This document shows positions 22,793 through 35,187 of a stretch of 64,000 nt of DNA, piece by piece. Source of the DNA: Polytrichum commune (lineage: Eukaryota; Streptophyta; Polytrichopsida; Polytrichales; Polytrichaceae); assembly GCA_950295325.1 (NCBI GenBank), contig OX485806.1, positions 9,550,001 to 9,614,000 on the forward strand, read 5' to 3'. The translations under genes were made by a program, and so were the position numbers. Each line of letters begins with the position of its first letter. The stretch's first letter is position 1. Below the pieces are notes generated by a model that made no database searches, was not told the DNA's origin, and saw only the letters and a list, made by a program, of their open reading frames with translations.

Positions 22793-23930
22793 CCACACCC
22801 CCGTCTCTTTCTTTCGTTCTTTCCCCCCATTCACTCGCGCTAAGTCATCTGCGAGGTTGCGTCAACACTAAACTACTACTACCATAGCCGCAGCACCAAT
22901 CCGAAACAGTCTAGCTTCCGAGTCACAAAGTACTGCCCTCGCTTTGTCCACACATGTCTTTAGGAGCAACTGGATGTGAGCAGCGGTTCCTCCTAACCGT
23001 AGCAAGGACTACCGCAAGTGCAAAGGAAGGCGGCGAACGAGGGGGGAAATGCGAGTGACTGTTGGATCAGTAGATAGGTACGCCAATTGAAACCTTGAGT
23101 AACGCTGGTGCACCATCACAAGCTGAAGCGTAATTCACCTCCACGCAGAAATGCACACGACCACAACCCTCTCTCTCTCTGTCTCTGTCTCTCTCTCGTT
23201 TTTCCCTTCCCGATTCACTCGCGCTAAGTTATCTACGAGGTTGTTCACCACTACACTACTACGACAACGGCAGCACCAATCCAAAGCATTTCGTGCCGTC
23301 GCCCTCCCTCGTCAGCGTTTTGTCCACACATGTCTGTAAGAGCAGCTGGTTGTGAGCAGCGATTCCTCCTAACCGCGGCAGGGAGCACCGTAAGCGCGAA
23401 GGCGACGAACGAGGTGCAAAAGGCACTCGAGTGGCTGTTGGATCACTGGACTAAATAAATACACCAATTGAAACGAATGGAAGGTCGAAAAATCAGGAAG
23501 AAGGATCGCAGTGGATGATCGCAGTGCTAGGCTAGGCAGACAAATGCACACAACCACACCCACACCCACACCAACTCCCCCACCCCTCTCCCGCCCGCCC
23601 TCCCTCCCCTCCTCGTCTTCACTCAGTCTCGACGAGATTGTTCACTACACCACTGCTCTCCGACACAGAGCTTCCGAGTCACTGCTCTTCTTCCCATCCA
23701 CCGTCGTCAGCCCGCACTTTGTCCACAGATGTCTGTAATAAGTCATCAAGAGCAGGCAGCCGCTTGGTTCCGATGAATGAGTAACACCACCTGGAGACCC
23801 GGAGCGACTCCGCGGCAAGGAGCTTCTCAGCACCACAAGTTCAAAAGGCGGCGAACATCGGAACAAGGCGAGGCTGGCAGCGCAGGACGAAAAGGCAAGT
23901 GTTGGATCTGTAGATTATGTGCGCGCGCGC
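22793..23930 (+). repeat. three diverged tandem ~300-390 bp repeats upstream of the F-box gene
   Basis: Copies at about 22793-23100, 23144-23490 and 23534-23930 share ordered blocks: a pyrimidine-rich start, TTCACTCGCGCTAAGT, a GCAGCACCAATCC block, TTGTCCACACATGTCT, AGCAGC..TTCCTCCTAACC, GGCG(A)CGAAC and GTTGGATC. Copy 3 is the most diverged. The blocks are much more GC-rich than the flanks and lie 0.4-1.6 kb upstream of the F-box start, so they may be promoter or leader sequence duplicated in situ. The small ORFs through them are frame noise. Confidence 0.65.
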
Positions 23931-24037
23931 GCACACACACACACTCACCGATTGATGGAAGCGCTCGTCGTATGCAGGCTCGTAAAGGCGAAGCACGAGA
24001 AGGTAAATTAAGCAGGCAGGCAGGCAGGCAGGCAGGC
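23924..24037 (+). repeat. microsatellites: (GC)n(AC)n and (CAGG)n
   Basis: A GCGC run passes directly into an ACAC run at 23924-23946. A CAGG tetranucleotide repeat of about 27 bp follows at 24011-24037 and runs into GCGATCGC. Simple-sequence DNA at the distal edge of the F-box upstream region. Confidence 0.8.
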
Positions 24038-24079
24038 GATCGCCACAGGTGCACGATCGCCGCAGCTGGAGCGTGAAAA

Positions 24080-24340
24080 GGTCCCTAGTGTGGTAAACAC
24101 TAACTAAGTTAGGGGGCCCCTACTAGGCTACAATCCTATAAGGTCGGGGATTTGGTGCACACCCACTAGCTGGCTAGCTCCGATTCGATTTCCCTCGGGA
24201 ACATGCACGCCGGGCGGATGACGCATTGCAAGGGAAAGGCCACCTATGGCGCCACTAGGGTCACACCTATGGCTTAAGAAGTCCTCATTGTCATTGCCCA
24301 CGCTTACAAACTCCCTTTTAACATATGAAATGGGTGTCCA
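24080..24340. other. unclassified GC-moderate segment
   Basis: No ORF or RNA is supported. It contains a CTAGCTGGCTAGC palindromic stretch and TCCGATTCGATTTCC, which slightly resembles a pol III B-box, but no tRNA fold or spaced A-box accompanies it. Confidence 0.3.
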
Positions 24341-24346
24341 ACTATA

Positions 24347-24652
24347 CAAAATATGATATTTTAGTGTTTGAGTATATTTAGTGTTGTTACCACCCCTACC
24401 ATGCTCAACACTATCTAATTTTCAATTCTTTTACAATTTAGTGTTAGACATAACTGTGCCGCTACCTTCCCTACTGCCACCTCCCTTATTATATTCTTTT
24501 TCTTTCATATCCTTACTAACACTAAATTCAAACATGTAACTTTCACATATTATCATAGTTGATATTTAGTGTTTCAGTTTACATTCAATGTTACTTACTT
24601 TCATAGGGTTACTGGTATTTAGTGTATCAAACACTAAATATCATATTTTGTG
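24347..24652 (+). mobile_element. TA-flanked MITE, family B, copy 2
   Basis: Flanked by TA on both sides, with inverted ends CAAAATATGATATTTTAGTG and its complement (CACTAAATATCATATTTTG). The body matches 9271-9596 almost throughout. Confidence 0.65.
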
Positions 24653-24959
24653 TAGCAATATGACGTATATTAGATCACAAGAATTACACAAGTATGATGG
24701 TTGGCGAACAGGGAATACAAAGCATTCAAAGTTGTGGTTGTTGTATTATTGGTTTTGTTGATGTCGTTTGATGCTTTTGCCCCCACAAATGCACATCCCT
24801 TTTTGGACAAGTGATTTGTCCATATATGCTTAAATGTCAAGGTTACCAATCTTAATGATAGAATAATTTCACTTGAAGTTAACATGAACTTGCCATTTCA
24901 TCACACATGTAGGCAACTTTACCAAAGATGTCGCCTATCTAGAGTGGGTTACTGCACTA

Positions 24960-25172
24960 CATGTGATATTTGGTGTCATTTACTATTTGGATTTCCGCAA
25001 TGCTATATATTTTTTACTATATATCTCGTATTTTACCAACAAATGCTTAATTGGTTGTTTGGACATTATAGAACATCAACAACTTTACTTGGTAAAAATT
25101 TACATCAATATTAAAAAGATGTAGCATTGTGTAAATCCACATAGTAAGTGACACCAAATATCATATTTAGTG
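24960..25172 (+). mobile_element. TA-flanked MITE, family C, copy 2
   Basis: Begins CATGTGATATTTGGTGTCAT after TA and ends ATATTTAGTG before TA. Subterminal TTTACTATTTGGATT and its complement give long inverted repeats. The interior has TTGGTTGTTTGGACATTATAG, shared with the copy at 54808. Confidence 0.65.
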
Positions 25173-26059
25173 TACTTTTCACATATGGCCATCGTTAAAC
25201 TCACCTTGCTTGCCCCATGTCATCACGTCAACATTGTGGTCACTAGCCACTACCATTGTCTTTAAATTTAGCTAACCATTGTAGTACGCATGTGGTAAGT
25301 TGTCACCGAGGTTCGGCGCTAATTGTGTTGTTAAGTTATAGTTATGCGGTAATCTAACCTAATGATGGTAACTTAATGTATAATGTAACTTAAAAACATG
25401 CCAAGTTTGCATGTAAGGTAGATGCGGCTAATGTGGACTCCTCCAACTTTGTGGAATCATCTAGCTGATGGACTTGAGCATTAGGAGCTTGAGCATGTTA
25501 GCAATTGCGAATCGTAATCAAAGAATTTGAAAAAAAAAAAATGAAATCGGAGTTGAGGGAGGTGTTGATCTAGGCTCCGAGATCAAAGATTCTATGTTTC
25601 CCAATTTGGTGTTATAGAGGGTAACTCTTTATATCGATTAGTGTTGTGTAAGTGGACAACATCATTAGCAAATTCTACATGGGTGATTTGCCAATGAAAA
25701 TCAAGTTCAATGCCAATATTGGTTGTGTCATGTCTCTAAAGTGGTCACATGTAAGATCAAATGTTTCATAATTGGATTTTCATTACAAAATACTCACAAT
25801 ACAAGTTGGTCGGCACCTCACAACCACATGTCGCCTCCTAATTTGCCCACCTCGGACACAAAAATCAAGTGTGTCATAGCTTGGTGGATAGCACTCCTAC
25901 CTACGGAGGATGGTGGGTGTAGTTTGATTGTTGCACATGTGATTAACCCAAACATCATCAAGGTGGCACCTAAATCACCATGTACTATTCCCCCACCGAA
26001 TTAGAGCAACCATAATGCCGATTAAGAACCAAAACTAGGTGTTCGATTCATATGGAGGC
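25173..26059. other. no gene recognised
   Basis: No coding or repeat signal I can support; an 11-A run lies at about 25530. Confidence 0.5.
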
Positions 26060-26202
26060 CACACCGGGGGTCCTGCCGAGGCTCTTTGGGACATTGTCCC
26101 ATCTCGCTTGGATAGGCAACCCCAACTGCGCCGGGGGGGGGGGGGATCCCGCACCATCCGGGCCGGTTGGGCCCCGGCTGATACCCCCCTCCCCCCGGTG
26201 TG
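26060..26202. mobile_element. possible short GC-rich inverted-repeat element
   Basis: A perfect 11-bp inverted repeat (CACACCGGGGG / CCCCCGGTGTG) bounds 143 bp of unusually GC-rich sequence with a 14-G run at about 26131-26144. No clear target duplication. It could be a MITE or a degraded SINE. Confidence 0.35.
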
Positions 26203-28680
26203 TCTGGGGTATCAGGAAACTAACCAAACTAGCCTCATCTACCTTAGTAAAAAATAAACCACAATGTTAAGATACAATACCTATGGGTGTGAACCATGCC
26301 TTGGTAGGTGTTTGAGTAGGCTTCTTCGAAGGTGTGTATGTATGTAGGCAGGTATGTGTGTATGTTACATAGTAGTAGTTTGCATAGGTAGGTGTGTAGG
26401 TAGGGTTGCCTTTTGGGAGGCCTTTTTGCATCTGCCTCATCCTCATTGGAGTTATTTCGGGGGAGGGGGGAGAATTTACGAAACCAATACTAGCTAGTAC
26501 TCTAGTATTGAATGTTGGGTTTTTATATTGTATATGATATGCTTTGATAGTTATAAGGCTAATGATTCCGAGTGAGACCTGGAATAATTCCAATGTTTCA
26601 TTGAGGCAACGACGTGTACTATATTGTGAATCTCGAATCATTGTTATGGGGTATTATTGTGTTCATGGAACGTCAATCGGACCTTGATTTCATTTGACGG
26701 AACCTCGGGCCCTACTAGAATAGAGATTGTGAATATGTCACCTCCAAGGGAGTGAGTCTTAGGTTGAGTACTAAGTAAGGTAGATCACGGGCCTTAAATG
26801 GTTACTTTTTTCCTGCCTAGCCCACTTCTCCTAGGCTATGAACCATGCGATTAGCACAATCCCAATCGAGGCCGTTGACACTTTCCTCATAACTTGCGGA
26901 GCTCGTTAGAATATCTTATTCATTATCAAAGTAAAGATCCGCGTGCTCATCGAATGGTCATATTGGTCCCTTCAATTATGTTGAGTATTGAGCACATAGT
27001 GGTTATTGTGTTTTGGGCAGGTAATCCAATCTTGTTTACACATGTGTCATTTTGGTATCCATTGTTGGAGCCACATTAAAGCACATTCCGCTCAAATATA
27101 GGTGTCTTAATAAGAGGAGTAACTGAATAATGGTAGTCTACCTTAGCAAATTTGTTGTTCTTCTAATGAGTGCACTGTTAATGCCAACTTGCCACATGTC
27201 AATATGTTATTAATTTACCATAATGGTGATCCGAGTTGGAGAGAAGGAATTGTTGCAAAACTTGACCAAGACATGCACAATGATGATCAACATCTAAGTG
27301 TCGAGTTTCATATTATATGTAATCATGCTCTATTGTGCATAATTTTGATTTTTAGTAATACATGATAAATCATTTTTGAGGACACTATAAGGCACAAGCC
27401 ACATGTTAATTTTCCTTTGATTTATGGATGTCATGAAGGCTTGGCCACAGCATAAGTTACTTAAGAAGTGACCTTTTGCCATATTGTTTCCATATTGCAT
27501 ATGTGTTTATATAGCACTAATTGGATGAAAAATAGACTACAAGTTGCACGTAGATTTCCAACACATTTGTGATCTTTATGTATCTAAAAAGCATAAGTGC
27601 ACTACACACGTAATTCTTGCTTCAAACATTACTAATGAATGGCTACATTTGTCGCGTATTGCACATAAGTATTTGAACCAAAATGACTTCATTTGCATCC
27701 CTATCTTCCAGAAGATGCTTCTTGGACTTACCAAAGCTCCTCTAAATGTCTCCAAATATTTTTCAACTCCTTCTAGGAAGTTTGCAAATTATGAATTGAT
27801 GCTTGAGACACTCCTCAACACAAAACCACGATTCAAAAGATTTGTCATTGTGTCCCCATGCATTCACTCAAAACCACCAATTTTGAGGCCTTGCTAGTAG
27901 AAGGAGTTGAGCACAATGTTAAATATTATCAAAAGAATTAGGTTCCCTTTCAACTAACAAGATACTTCAACCTCAAAGAGCACTTTGCAAGATTCCATCT
28001 CGAGATTTTTAAATGGACCCAACTACCAAATAGTGTTGGCATTGTCATTGCAGATGACTTTGATAAAGTTTTCTTGACAATCGGTTTGTCATTGGTCAAT
28101 CTTAATAGCTCACGCCGTCTTCAAATTAAAGCAAGAAATATTTTGAGATCTCCCAAACTTTCTAGCGATGAGTTTCGGCCTGCTTTCATTTTGGATGTAC
28201 TCATGACCCATTGATAGGATAGGAAAGAAAAGAAAAGAAAAAGGAACGTCAACGTGTTTTACATTGACATGTGATGTGTGTTCACTATCTCATGATCCAA
28301 TGAGTGGTTTGGAGCTTGAAGATCCTAGTCATTGAGCTAGTGTCTAAGTCCTCTACGACCATCCAATCACCCCCCTTATGTGAGCAAGGAATTCTAAAGC
28401 ACCATTCATTGGGAATGTCATTGATTACCTCTCCCTTTCCTTATTTACTGCAGAGAGGCCTTTGTTTCGACAAAAATACTTATTTTCCCCTTAAACTTTG
28501 CCACATGTCAATTAAATGTTGGTTCGGTCACCCATGATTCACGAGAAATCTACATTCTAACACTAGTAAAGATGAAATAGAGCACCCTCTACAATATTCT
28601 AGTACCCACTACTTCAATAAATCTTTTGAAGCCTTTCCACCTTTGGACAAGCCTCACCTTATGGACACCAAACAAGCCCA
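26203..28680. other. mostly featureless; contains dispersed repeat J (26761-27075)
   Basis: 26761-27075 (AAGGTAGAT..CCTCAAATGGTTACTTTT ... CTTATTCATTATCAA) matches 55315-55545 in the same orientation. 26285-26410 is rich in GTATGT and GTAGG. An open frame at 27544-27894 (opening codon TTG) shows a run STPSRKFANYELMLETLLNT that vaguely recalls hAT transposases, but nothing conserved follows. No gene called. Confidence 0.4.
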
Positions 28681-28690
28681 AGGTCCTCTC

Positions 28691-29040
28691 CTCGGGGGGG
28701 GGGGGGGGGGGTAGTCATTGGTTGGAGTAGCAATATACGTGCGAACAAATGATAGGGTATTTTAAAAACATGGGGGCTAAAAATTATAAATGGACTTAAG
28801 AGTAATATAGGGTATCAAAAATGGCACTAGACATCTTTAAAGTACTATAGGGTATGGAATAATAGGAAATTTGGAATTATAAGTAATGCAAGCCATTTTT
28901 CTATTAACCCAAAGTAGAAATTTACATAATGATAGCATGTGAAAAAAGAAGAGAATTGAAAGTAATACCCCCCTATAAAATAGTGGTTGTTCGCACCTAT
29001 ATCCTTAACTTTTTAACACACTGCCCCCCCCCCCCCCCCG
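28691..29040. mobile_element. G-run-terminated inverted-repeat element with 10-bp target duplication
   Basis: AGGTCCTCTC lies at 28681-28690 and again at 29041-29050. Between them is a 350-bp element that begins CTC plus about 18 G and ends with about 18 C plus G. Inside the runs the arms are imperfectly inverted, for example GTGCGAACAAATGATAGGG on the left against the complement of ATAGTGGTTGTTCGCAC on the right. A 9-11 bp duplication is typical of Mutator-like elements, so a MULE-type MITE is the best guess. Confidence 0.6.
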
Positions 29041-29050
29041 AGGTCCTCTC

Positions 29051-32000
29051 CCGATCCTCTTCCCGATGTAAAAGGTGTGAGTGTGTTGGGTTTAAATATG
29101 CTTTATGTATCTAAAGGAAGAATAAATAAAGTGGGTGAGAGAGGATGTCTAAATAGGAGAAGTTTTCTCATTTCTTAGAGGTAGAGATTGGTCTCAACCG
29201 CAAATTATTGGTCAACCATTCTTTCTGAATCTTCAACCTTTGATGCCTTCATCTTTTTCATGTGGATGTTTCCAAGGCAATCAACCACCTTATATATATA
29301 TATATGAATGAATTAAACAATGCTTTAGGGGGCTCATTCCCTTGTGTGTAGTGGGAACACGTGAGAACACTTGAGAACACAAGGTATTTTAGGGGGGTAT
29401 TCTTTTGGAGAAGGTGAATTTTGTGGACCCTACTATTATGTAATTTTCTAATATTTATTAGTTTTTAGGACATTATGGGTAGCTTAACTTGGTACATATT
29501 CTTCTTTTACATGGACATATAGTAGTTATAAATCATAGTTTTTGCTGATGTCATGTAAAATCTAACACATACACATATAAGATCAAAATTTACACATCAA
29601 CACAACACACAATTTAGCTTCCTAGTATGCACTCTATTCATTCAGAACATACATATATGGAATTGGTGATAAAAATGCTTGTTTTAAAAACATGTGCAAA
29701 TGCTTCCAAAAGGTGTGTTCAAAAACACAATTGCATACATACATGTAAATTAGCTAAGACCAATCTTAGTGTTTGTTTAGGGTAACTTACACATTTAGAT
29801 ATGAAGCAATTTTGTCATTGTTCAAGTTTAATACACAACATCCAACTTTCTATGCTCAATACAGAAAGTCAAAGACCTAACTCTAAACGCAACGCTCCAA
29901 ACTATAGATCTACCAAAAACATTGCTACAACCTTTGTGTAAAATCCTACCAAAAACAATTCAAGAAGCAACTAGAGGTTTGTACTCCTACATTTCCTCAG
30001 ACAAAATGATTATGCAATTCACCTCCACATCATAGTAATAACCACATAGGGCATTCTTGAGAACCTTCAACTCAATGACACTCAACTAAGCTAATGGCTT
30101 AGACAACAACCACAAATTTGAGTTGCTTTGATAAGTAACGGCTCTTCTTGAACCAACCCACAGTTTGCACATACAAATTGCTGACGTGCTCACTTGTTGT
30201 CACTCACAATGCCCCTTGACTGTTTGTCAGATCCCCAACAAGACTTGACTTCCTTCAATTTAAGATTCCCAACTAGAGCAAATGGTTTTTTTCACATCGG
30301 CAGTAATTTCATTCATCGTAGTTAGTATCTAAATGCCTTTAACGACTAGTGCTTGATGGTCAGATGCGGTCAAGACAACAGGGCTCCCTTTAGAGGCTTG
30401 TGATTGGGGATGATCACTAAAACAGACTCCCTTCCTTTGGCACTAATTTTGAATATGCATATTAGATATGGGGTGATTTTTACCCCAAACAAATTGGCAA
30501 AAAGGTTGTGGATTGTGTTCTCGGACGGAATTCAAGTGGTGAATCCAAACTCTATACAACACTCCACATAGTGTACCTTTACTATACCCATAGAATTCTA
30601 ATCTGAAGACCTCAAGTGCCATTGGTGATCCTTTAGGGTTAATAGTTTCAAATTTATCCTAAGTTCTTCTTTGGCTAGCACGTGTCTAGGCCATAACCTC
30701 AGCACTCACCAATGTGGACTTCAAATTAGGTGCCACATGGTCAGTGCTCTCAACACTAAGAGAGAGAAGAAACGCTGACCCTTGATAGGATCAGCGTGAT
30801 TGAAATACCCGTTCGACCCACTTTCAACACTAACTTTATAACCAACAAGTGGAGGCCATGGTTGGTTAGAGTCATCAAGAGGGTAAGCTCTTGGATTTCA
30901 GTCTACTCTACTATGCACTCTAGAGTTGGTTGGGAGTCGGAAACAAAATCTAGGTCAACCATACGCATGCGCTTTCTAGATTCAAGGTTGGGATCAACTA
31001 GTGATGGGACATATACATCCGAAGGTACTCTATTCAGCCCCTCAAGCTTGCATTAATCTTGCATCTGCTCTCAATATCTAAGAATTGAAAGGGTCAACCT
31101 ACGATATGAATACCTTCAAGTAGTGGTATGAGTTTGCATATGTGTCACCCTCAACACACTCGCAAAATCTAATAAGTTATGGACTAAAGTAGGCATCAAC
31201 AAGTGAGAACAATTTCAACTTCAAAGACATTGCAAACTTGGTTTGTGACTAGAAACCTCACTAGAACCGAATACCTCGAGTCACAGTTGGTATCACTCGT
31301 ACAAACACCTCATGTTGATGTCGCCCCTTCCCTCTACATCGACAATTCTCCCAAAAAAATGTGAAAAATCACAATAAGAATTCAAAACCCTGAACCTTAC
31401 CCATATACCAAGTGAGCAAAAATTTGAAAGTAGGAAATTGCCCACTTGAGGAGTGCAACTGTGCATGTGCACCTACTATCAAACCTTCAATAATCAACCA
31501 TGACCAACATTTGCCAAGTTTGCAAGATGGTGGGAGTTTGCACATACATGAAAACTTCGAAGAGCTCTCACTAACCCTAACTAAGAACTCACAAAGTCAA
31601 ACAAATTGTGCAAACTTGTCAAGAGCCCTTCACACATCTAACCCGCCGACATATTACATTCAACTGCCAAGAAACATCCATGAGATGTAATCCAATGATG
31701 CTCATTCGTAGTGTGGGACCCTAATATATATTATTTTAACTTCCCACCCTACTGAACCCTATGTTTTGTTAGTTTTTAAACTTCTCTAACAAGATCAATT
31801 TGTAAATACCTTTATTTATTTACACCATAAAGTTCAATAAATAACTTGAGCTTTGTTACATGTACGGGTATTATAATTTGTAGATCACAACTATCAAGTG
31901 GACCTTATATTTGATCTCACATAGTTTTCTAAAATACGGGAGTGAACCTCCCCCCCCCCCTTCCCCCAGGACAATGCTTAACCTTGTGTAACTGATTAGG

Positions 32001-32139
32001 TGAGCTAAAAATCTCATTATAGGTGCAATTGGTGGACCATTGGTTCGTACCTTGCACCAATAGTGTGCATAAAGAACCCCTACTTAATTTACTCATTGAC
32101 CACATGAATTATTTCCCTCCATTGTACTTTCAAAAGATT
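29051..32139. other. no gene recognised
   Basis: Long AT-rich stretch. ORFs at 30796-31056 and 31412-31690 have no recognisable motif. A (TA)n run sits at 29290-29306 and a C-run at 31950-31962. No element boundary found. Confidence 0.5.
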
Positions 32140-32690
32140 ATATTCCTCCCCACACGAGTATGACACACTACACATATGTCTCAAGGTCTCAACGATAAGA
32201 CTTCTTTATATGAGTAGTTAATTGAAGAGGTTGAGACGGTGAGACTCCAAAGTGGGTAAAGGTGTCTTGAAAAATTATACTAGAAAGCCATTAAGACTTG
32301 GAGCTTTGCTAAGATGAAGCATCTTCATGGCATTTTCGATCCTAACAAGAGTAAGGAATTTTGTGAGATCCTCATGAGCTTTTTGCCTAGTTACCTTAAC
32401 TAAGGACCATATCATTTGTTATTTGCAACCTAGCCTGCATACTTAAACAATTTCAGATGTAAATACTTTCTTATACAATCTATATACTTTCTAGAGCAAG
32501 GATACCTTCCGTGTTAGTGAACTCGTCACCACCTTCATTCATGATAGCTTCGAAAGGAGTTTTAGTTTGGGCCTCTGTCATTCCCTCATAGAAACCGTTA
32601 TCCATTTCATCACCGATTTGAGCCCATCTACCCGAAGTTCTAGTGATGTTAGAGTTTTCCGTAAAGTCCCTCAAAGAGGAATGGAATCAT
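32140..32690 (-). pseudogene. LINE (L1-type) reverse-transcriptase region, broken
   Basis: On minus, 32674-32480 reads TSGRWAQIGDEMDNGFYEGM, resembling the linker just before the RT domain of plant LINEs (GRWxxxGDxxxxxFY). After disruptions it reads IENAMKMLHLSKAPSLNGF near 32345-32280, then V*FFKT. This matches the KAPGxDGFxxEFYK motif of L1 RT with the central Gly and Asp changed to Ser and Asn. Stops and shifts make it a relic. No endonuclease, FADD/YxDD box or poly-A tail is visible, so it is a fragment. Confidence 0.5.
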
Positions 32691-33285
32691 GGGTTTGATT
32701 CTTCTTTTGAGAAAATTGTCTATTAAGAGCATGTTAGCTCATCGTGTATCGGAGTCATTTTGGAAGTTGGGTGAATTTTTTGGGACTTCCTCTTACCACC
32801 TTAGAAACTTTGACAAACTTTTTCAAAATCTAAAATAAGGTATGCGCATGGGATTCACTATCTTAAATCTTGGATCATCCTATGCAAGGTTAGCTTGGCT
32901 CACCCATCTTAACAAGACAAGCTAGGAAGTTGATTTTTGATACACCAACCCCACTTTTATGTTTGGTAATTGAAGCACTGAGAAAACTTGGGTGACTTTG
33001 TGATTATCTTTATAAACTCATGGTATGGGACTAAGTCCATGATTTCATTTGCTTTACTTTATAGATAACTCTATTCCAATTCAACTACTTGGAAATCAAC
33101 GTCTTTGAGTTGACTTGTGGACTCTTTGTTACAATCCAAAAGGAAGGGATCCCTCATTACTCACAATATTGAATACTTGTATTTATTTCAATATTGAAGA
33201 GGGAGGGAATTGTATATTTGGTTCATACAACTGCCACATGTATGCCAAATACCTTAACTTCTCAATTTAAGGTGCACCTACCTTA
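32691..33285. other. no gene recognised; possibly upstream LINE remnant
   Basis: Sequence continuous with the LINE relic on its 5' side (minus orientation). No confident protein blocks. Confidence 0.3.
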
Positions 33286-33748
33286 GGGCCACTTCACACA
33301 CAAGACTGAGAGCCCGTGACCATTACACTTCAAGCACTCTCATTGGTAGAAAAGGTGGAGCCGGTCCAAGTTCGCTTCACACTACGCTTGAGGGACCAAC
33401 GGAGTATGTGAATGCAAGATGGAGGTAAAATCTACACAAATTCCTACATGGCATCAAATAGATCATCTTTCATGATCACTTGGATTATTTTCAAAAACCA
33501 CTTCTTGGAGGTAAGCCTAACACAAAACCGAGAGACCATGGCACTCTGAACGCTCACAACCGTTGGTTTATTCTATTATATCATGTACAAGGACCCGCAT
33601 GAAGAGAAATTCATTGAAATAACATTCGGTTAAGGGCCTGGGCACATATGACAACACACTACATAACTTTGGAGGTGTGTTCGGACCCTTTCTTTTGGGC
33701 TCTCACGATTCTATAGTCACGGCTCTCGGCTCATGTGTGAAGTGGCCC
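33286..33748 (+). mobile_element. GGGCC-ended MITE, family H, copy 1
   Basis: Inverted termini of nearly 40 bp: GGGCCACTTCACACACAAGA on the left, and the complement of TCTCGGCTCATGTGTGAAGT then GGCCC on the right. Two further copies lie in reverse orientation (34226, 37157). GGGCC ends suggest PIF/Harbinger, but a clean 3-bp duplication is not seen. Confidence 0.6.
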
Positions 33749-34225
33749 TTCCCTTAGATATCTCTCCTTAGATTTGCAAGGGCTCCTTGTGAGTCGCGTT
33801 CCCCTCATAGCTCAACACCTGCTAGCTTAACATGGTAATATGTCATCTCCTTACATTGCATGCTCATTCATCAAGACTTGGACTGCAAGCGAAGATACTG
33901 TAGATGCACCCAAAGAGGCAAGATGTGTTGGCCTTGTTCTAAGGTTTTTTCACGACATTGTCAAGTGTATAGTACAAAGGCTACTACTTATTAAAAGGTG
34001 CGCAATATCTACAATCCACTGATTTTCGGGGGAAAAAAATCGCACCCCCTTTAGGTGCAACTTTTAGCTTACATACTTTATTGAAGCGCTTGAATAATGT
34101 TGGCCCTACACCACCAATTGTAATCGATGTACCTACCTACATGTATGTTTGACAAATACAGTGCTGATTGGGACTCCAAATTGGGGCCGACTCAAGTCCA
34201 CAGATCCACATCTGATTAATGCAAA

Positions 34226-34730
34226 GGACCACTTCACACATGAGCCAAGAGCTGTGACCATGAAATTGTGAGAGCCCAAAAGAACGTGTCCAAAGGCCGT
34301 CCCAACACACCTCCAAAATCATGTAGTACTGTGGTCATGGACCCTCAAGTGTAGTGTGAAGTCGTATGTGACCATGCCCTCAACCAAATGCTATTTCAAT
34401 GAATTTCTATTCATGTGGGCCTTCACAAATGATAAAATAGAATAAATCGACGGTTGTGAGCATTTAGAGTGCCATGATCTCCTGGTTTTGTGTTAGGCCT
34501 ACCTCCAAGAGATGGTTTTTAAAAATAATCCAAGTGACCATGAAACATGATCCATTTGATGCCATGTAAGAATCCATGTAGACTTTACATCCATCTTGCA
34601 TTCTCGTACTCCGTTGGTCCCTCAAGCGTAGTGTGAAGTAGCGAACTTGGACCGGCTCCGCCTTTTCCACCAATGAGAGTGCTTGAAGCGTAAGGGTCAC
34701 GGGCTCACTATCTCGTGTGTGAAGTGGCCC
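34226..34730 (-). mobile_element. GGGCC-ended MITE, family H, copy 2 (inverted)
   Basis: Same family as 33286-33748, reverse complement, about 480 bp away. The two could pair as a long inverted repeat. It supplies the uninterrupted sequence AAATGATAAAATAGAATAAA for comparison with the pogo-interrupted copy 3. Confidence 0.6.
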
Positions 34731-35187
34731 TAGGTCATGTCCATTCCGTACAAGCCCGTGGTGATTGTGATTTGCAACCGACTGACTCATCCATAGAGAA
34801 GCCTAAGATGCCACAAAAGTGTCCGAACATAGAACGCAAGTATCTCTCAAAGGGTATAGTGATGTTGTGTGGGTGGTAACTCGGATTTACCCCGGACATT
34901 GGCTAGGGTACATGTGCATGGGCATGAAACATGGCTAGGGGATTCGTGGTGTCTACGTAAACTCATCCGTTCCGATAGCAAGGTGAAAACACAACGAACA
35001 ACTTTTATATAGTATGAAAATAACTAGTTTCTACTATCATTTGATTGTGGAAACTACATCAAAGAGTCCAATTAGTCTAGTGGACTTCAGATGGAATGAA
35101 TTGGTTCTCTATCTTGTAGGGAACTTGTTTTTATTTGAGCCTCTTCATCGATGATGGATAAGTTTATGAAGACACCACAACCCCAAG
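34731..35187. other. no gene recognised
   Basis: Unique-looking sequence between a family H MITE and a large palindrome. No coding signal. Confidence 0.4.

Noticed and set aside
23151-24076. ORFs in the region upstream of the F-box gene
   Set aside because: They run through CT, CA and CAGG microsatellites and triplicated non-coding blocks. They are low-complexity and not conserved between the three copies.
24150-24200. tRNA gene suggested by TCCGATTCGATTTCC
   Set aside because: No A-box at proper distance, no acceptor stem and no cloverleaf could be formed.
27544-27894. hAT transposase exon
   Set aside because: Only one short stretch resembles the family. The opening codon is TTG, and neither zinc finger, catalytic motifs nor dimerisation block follow.
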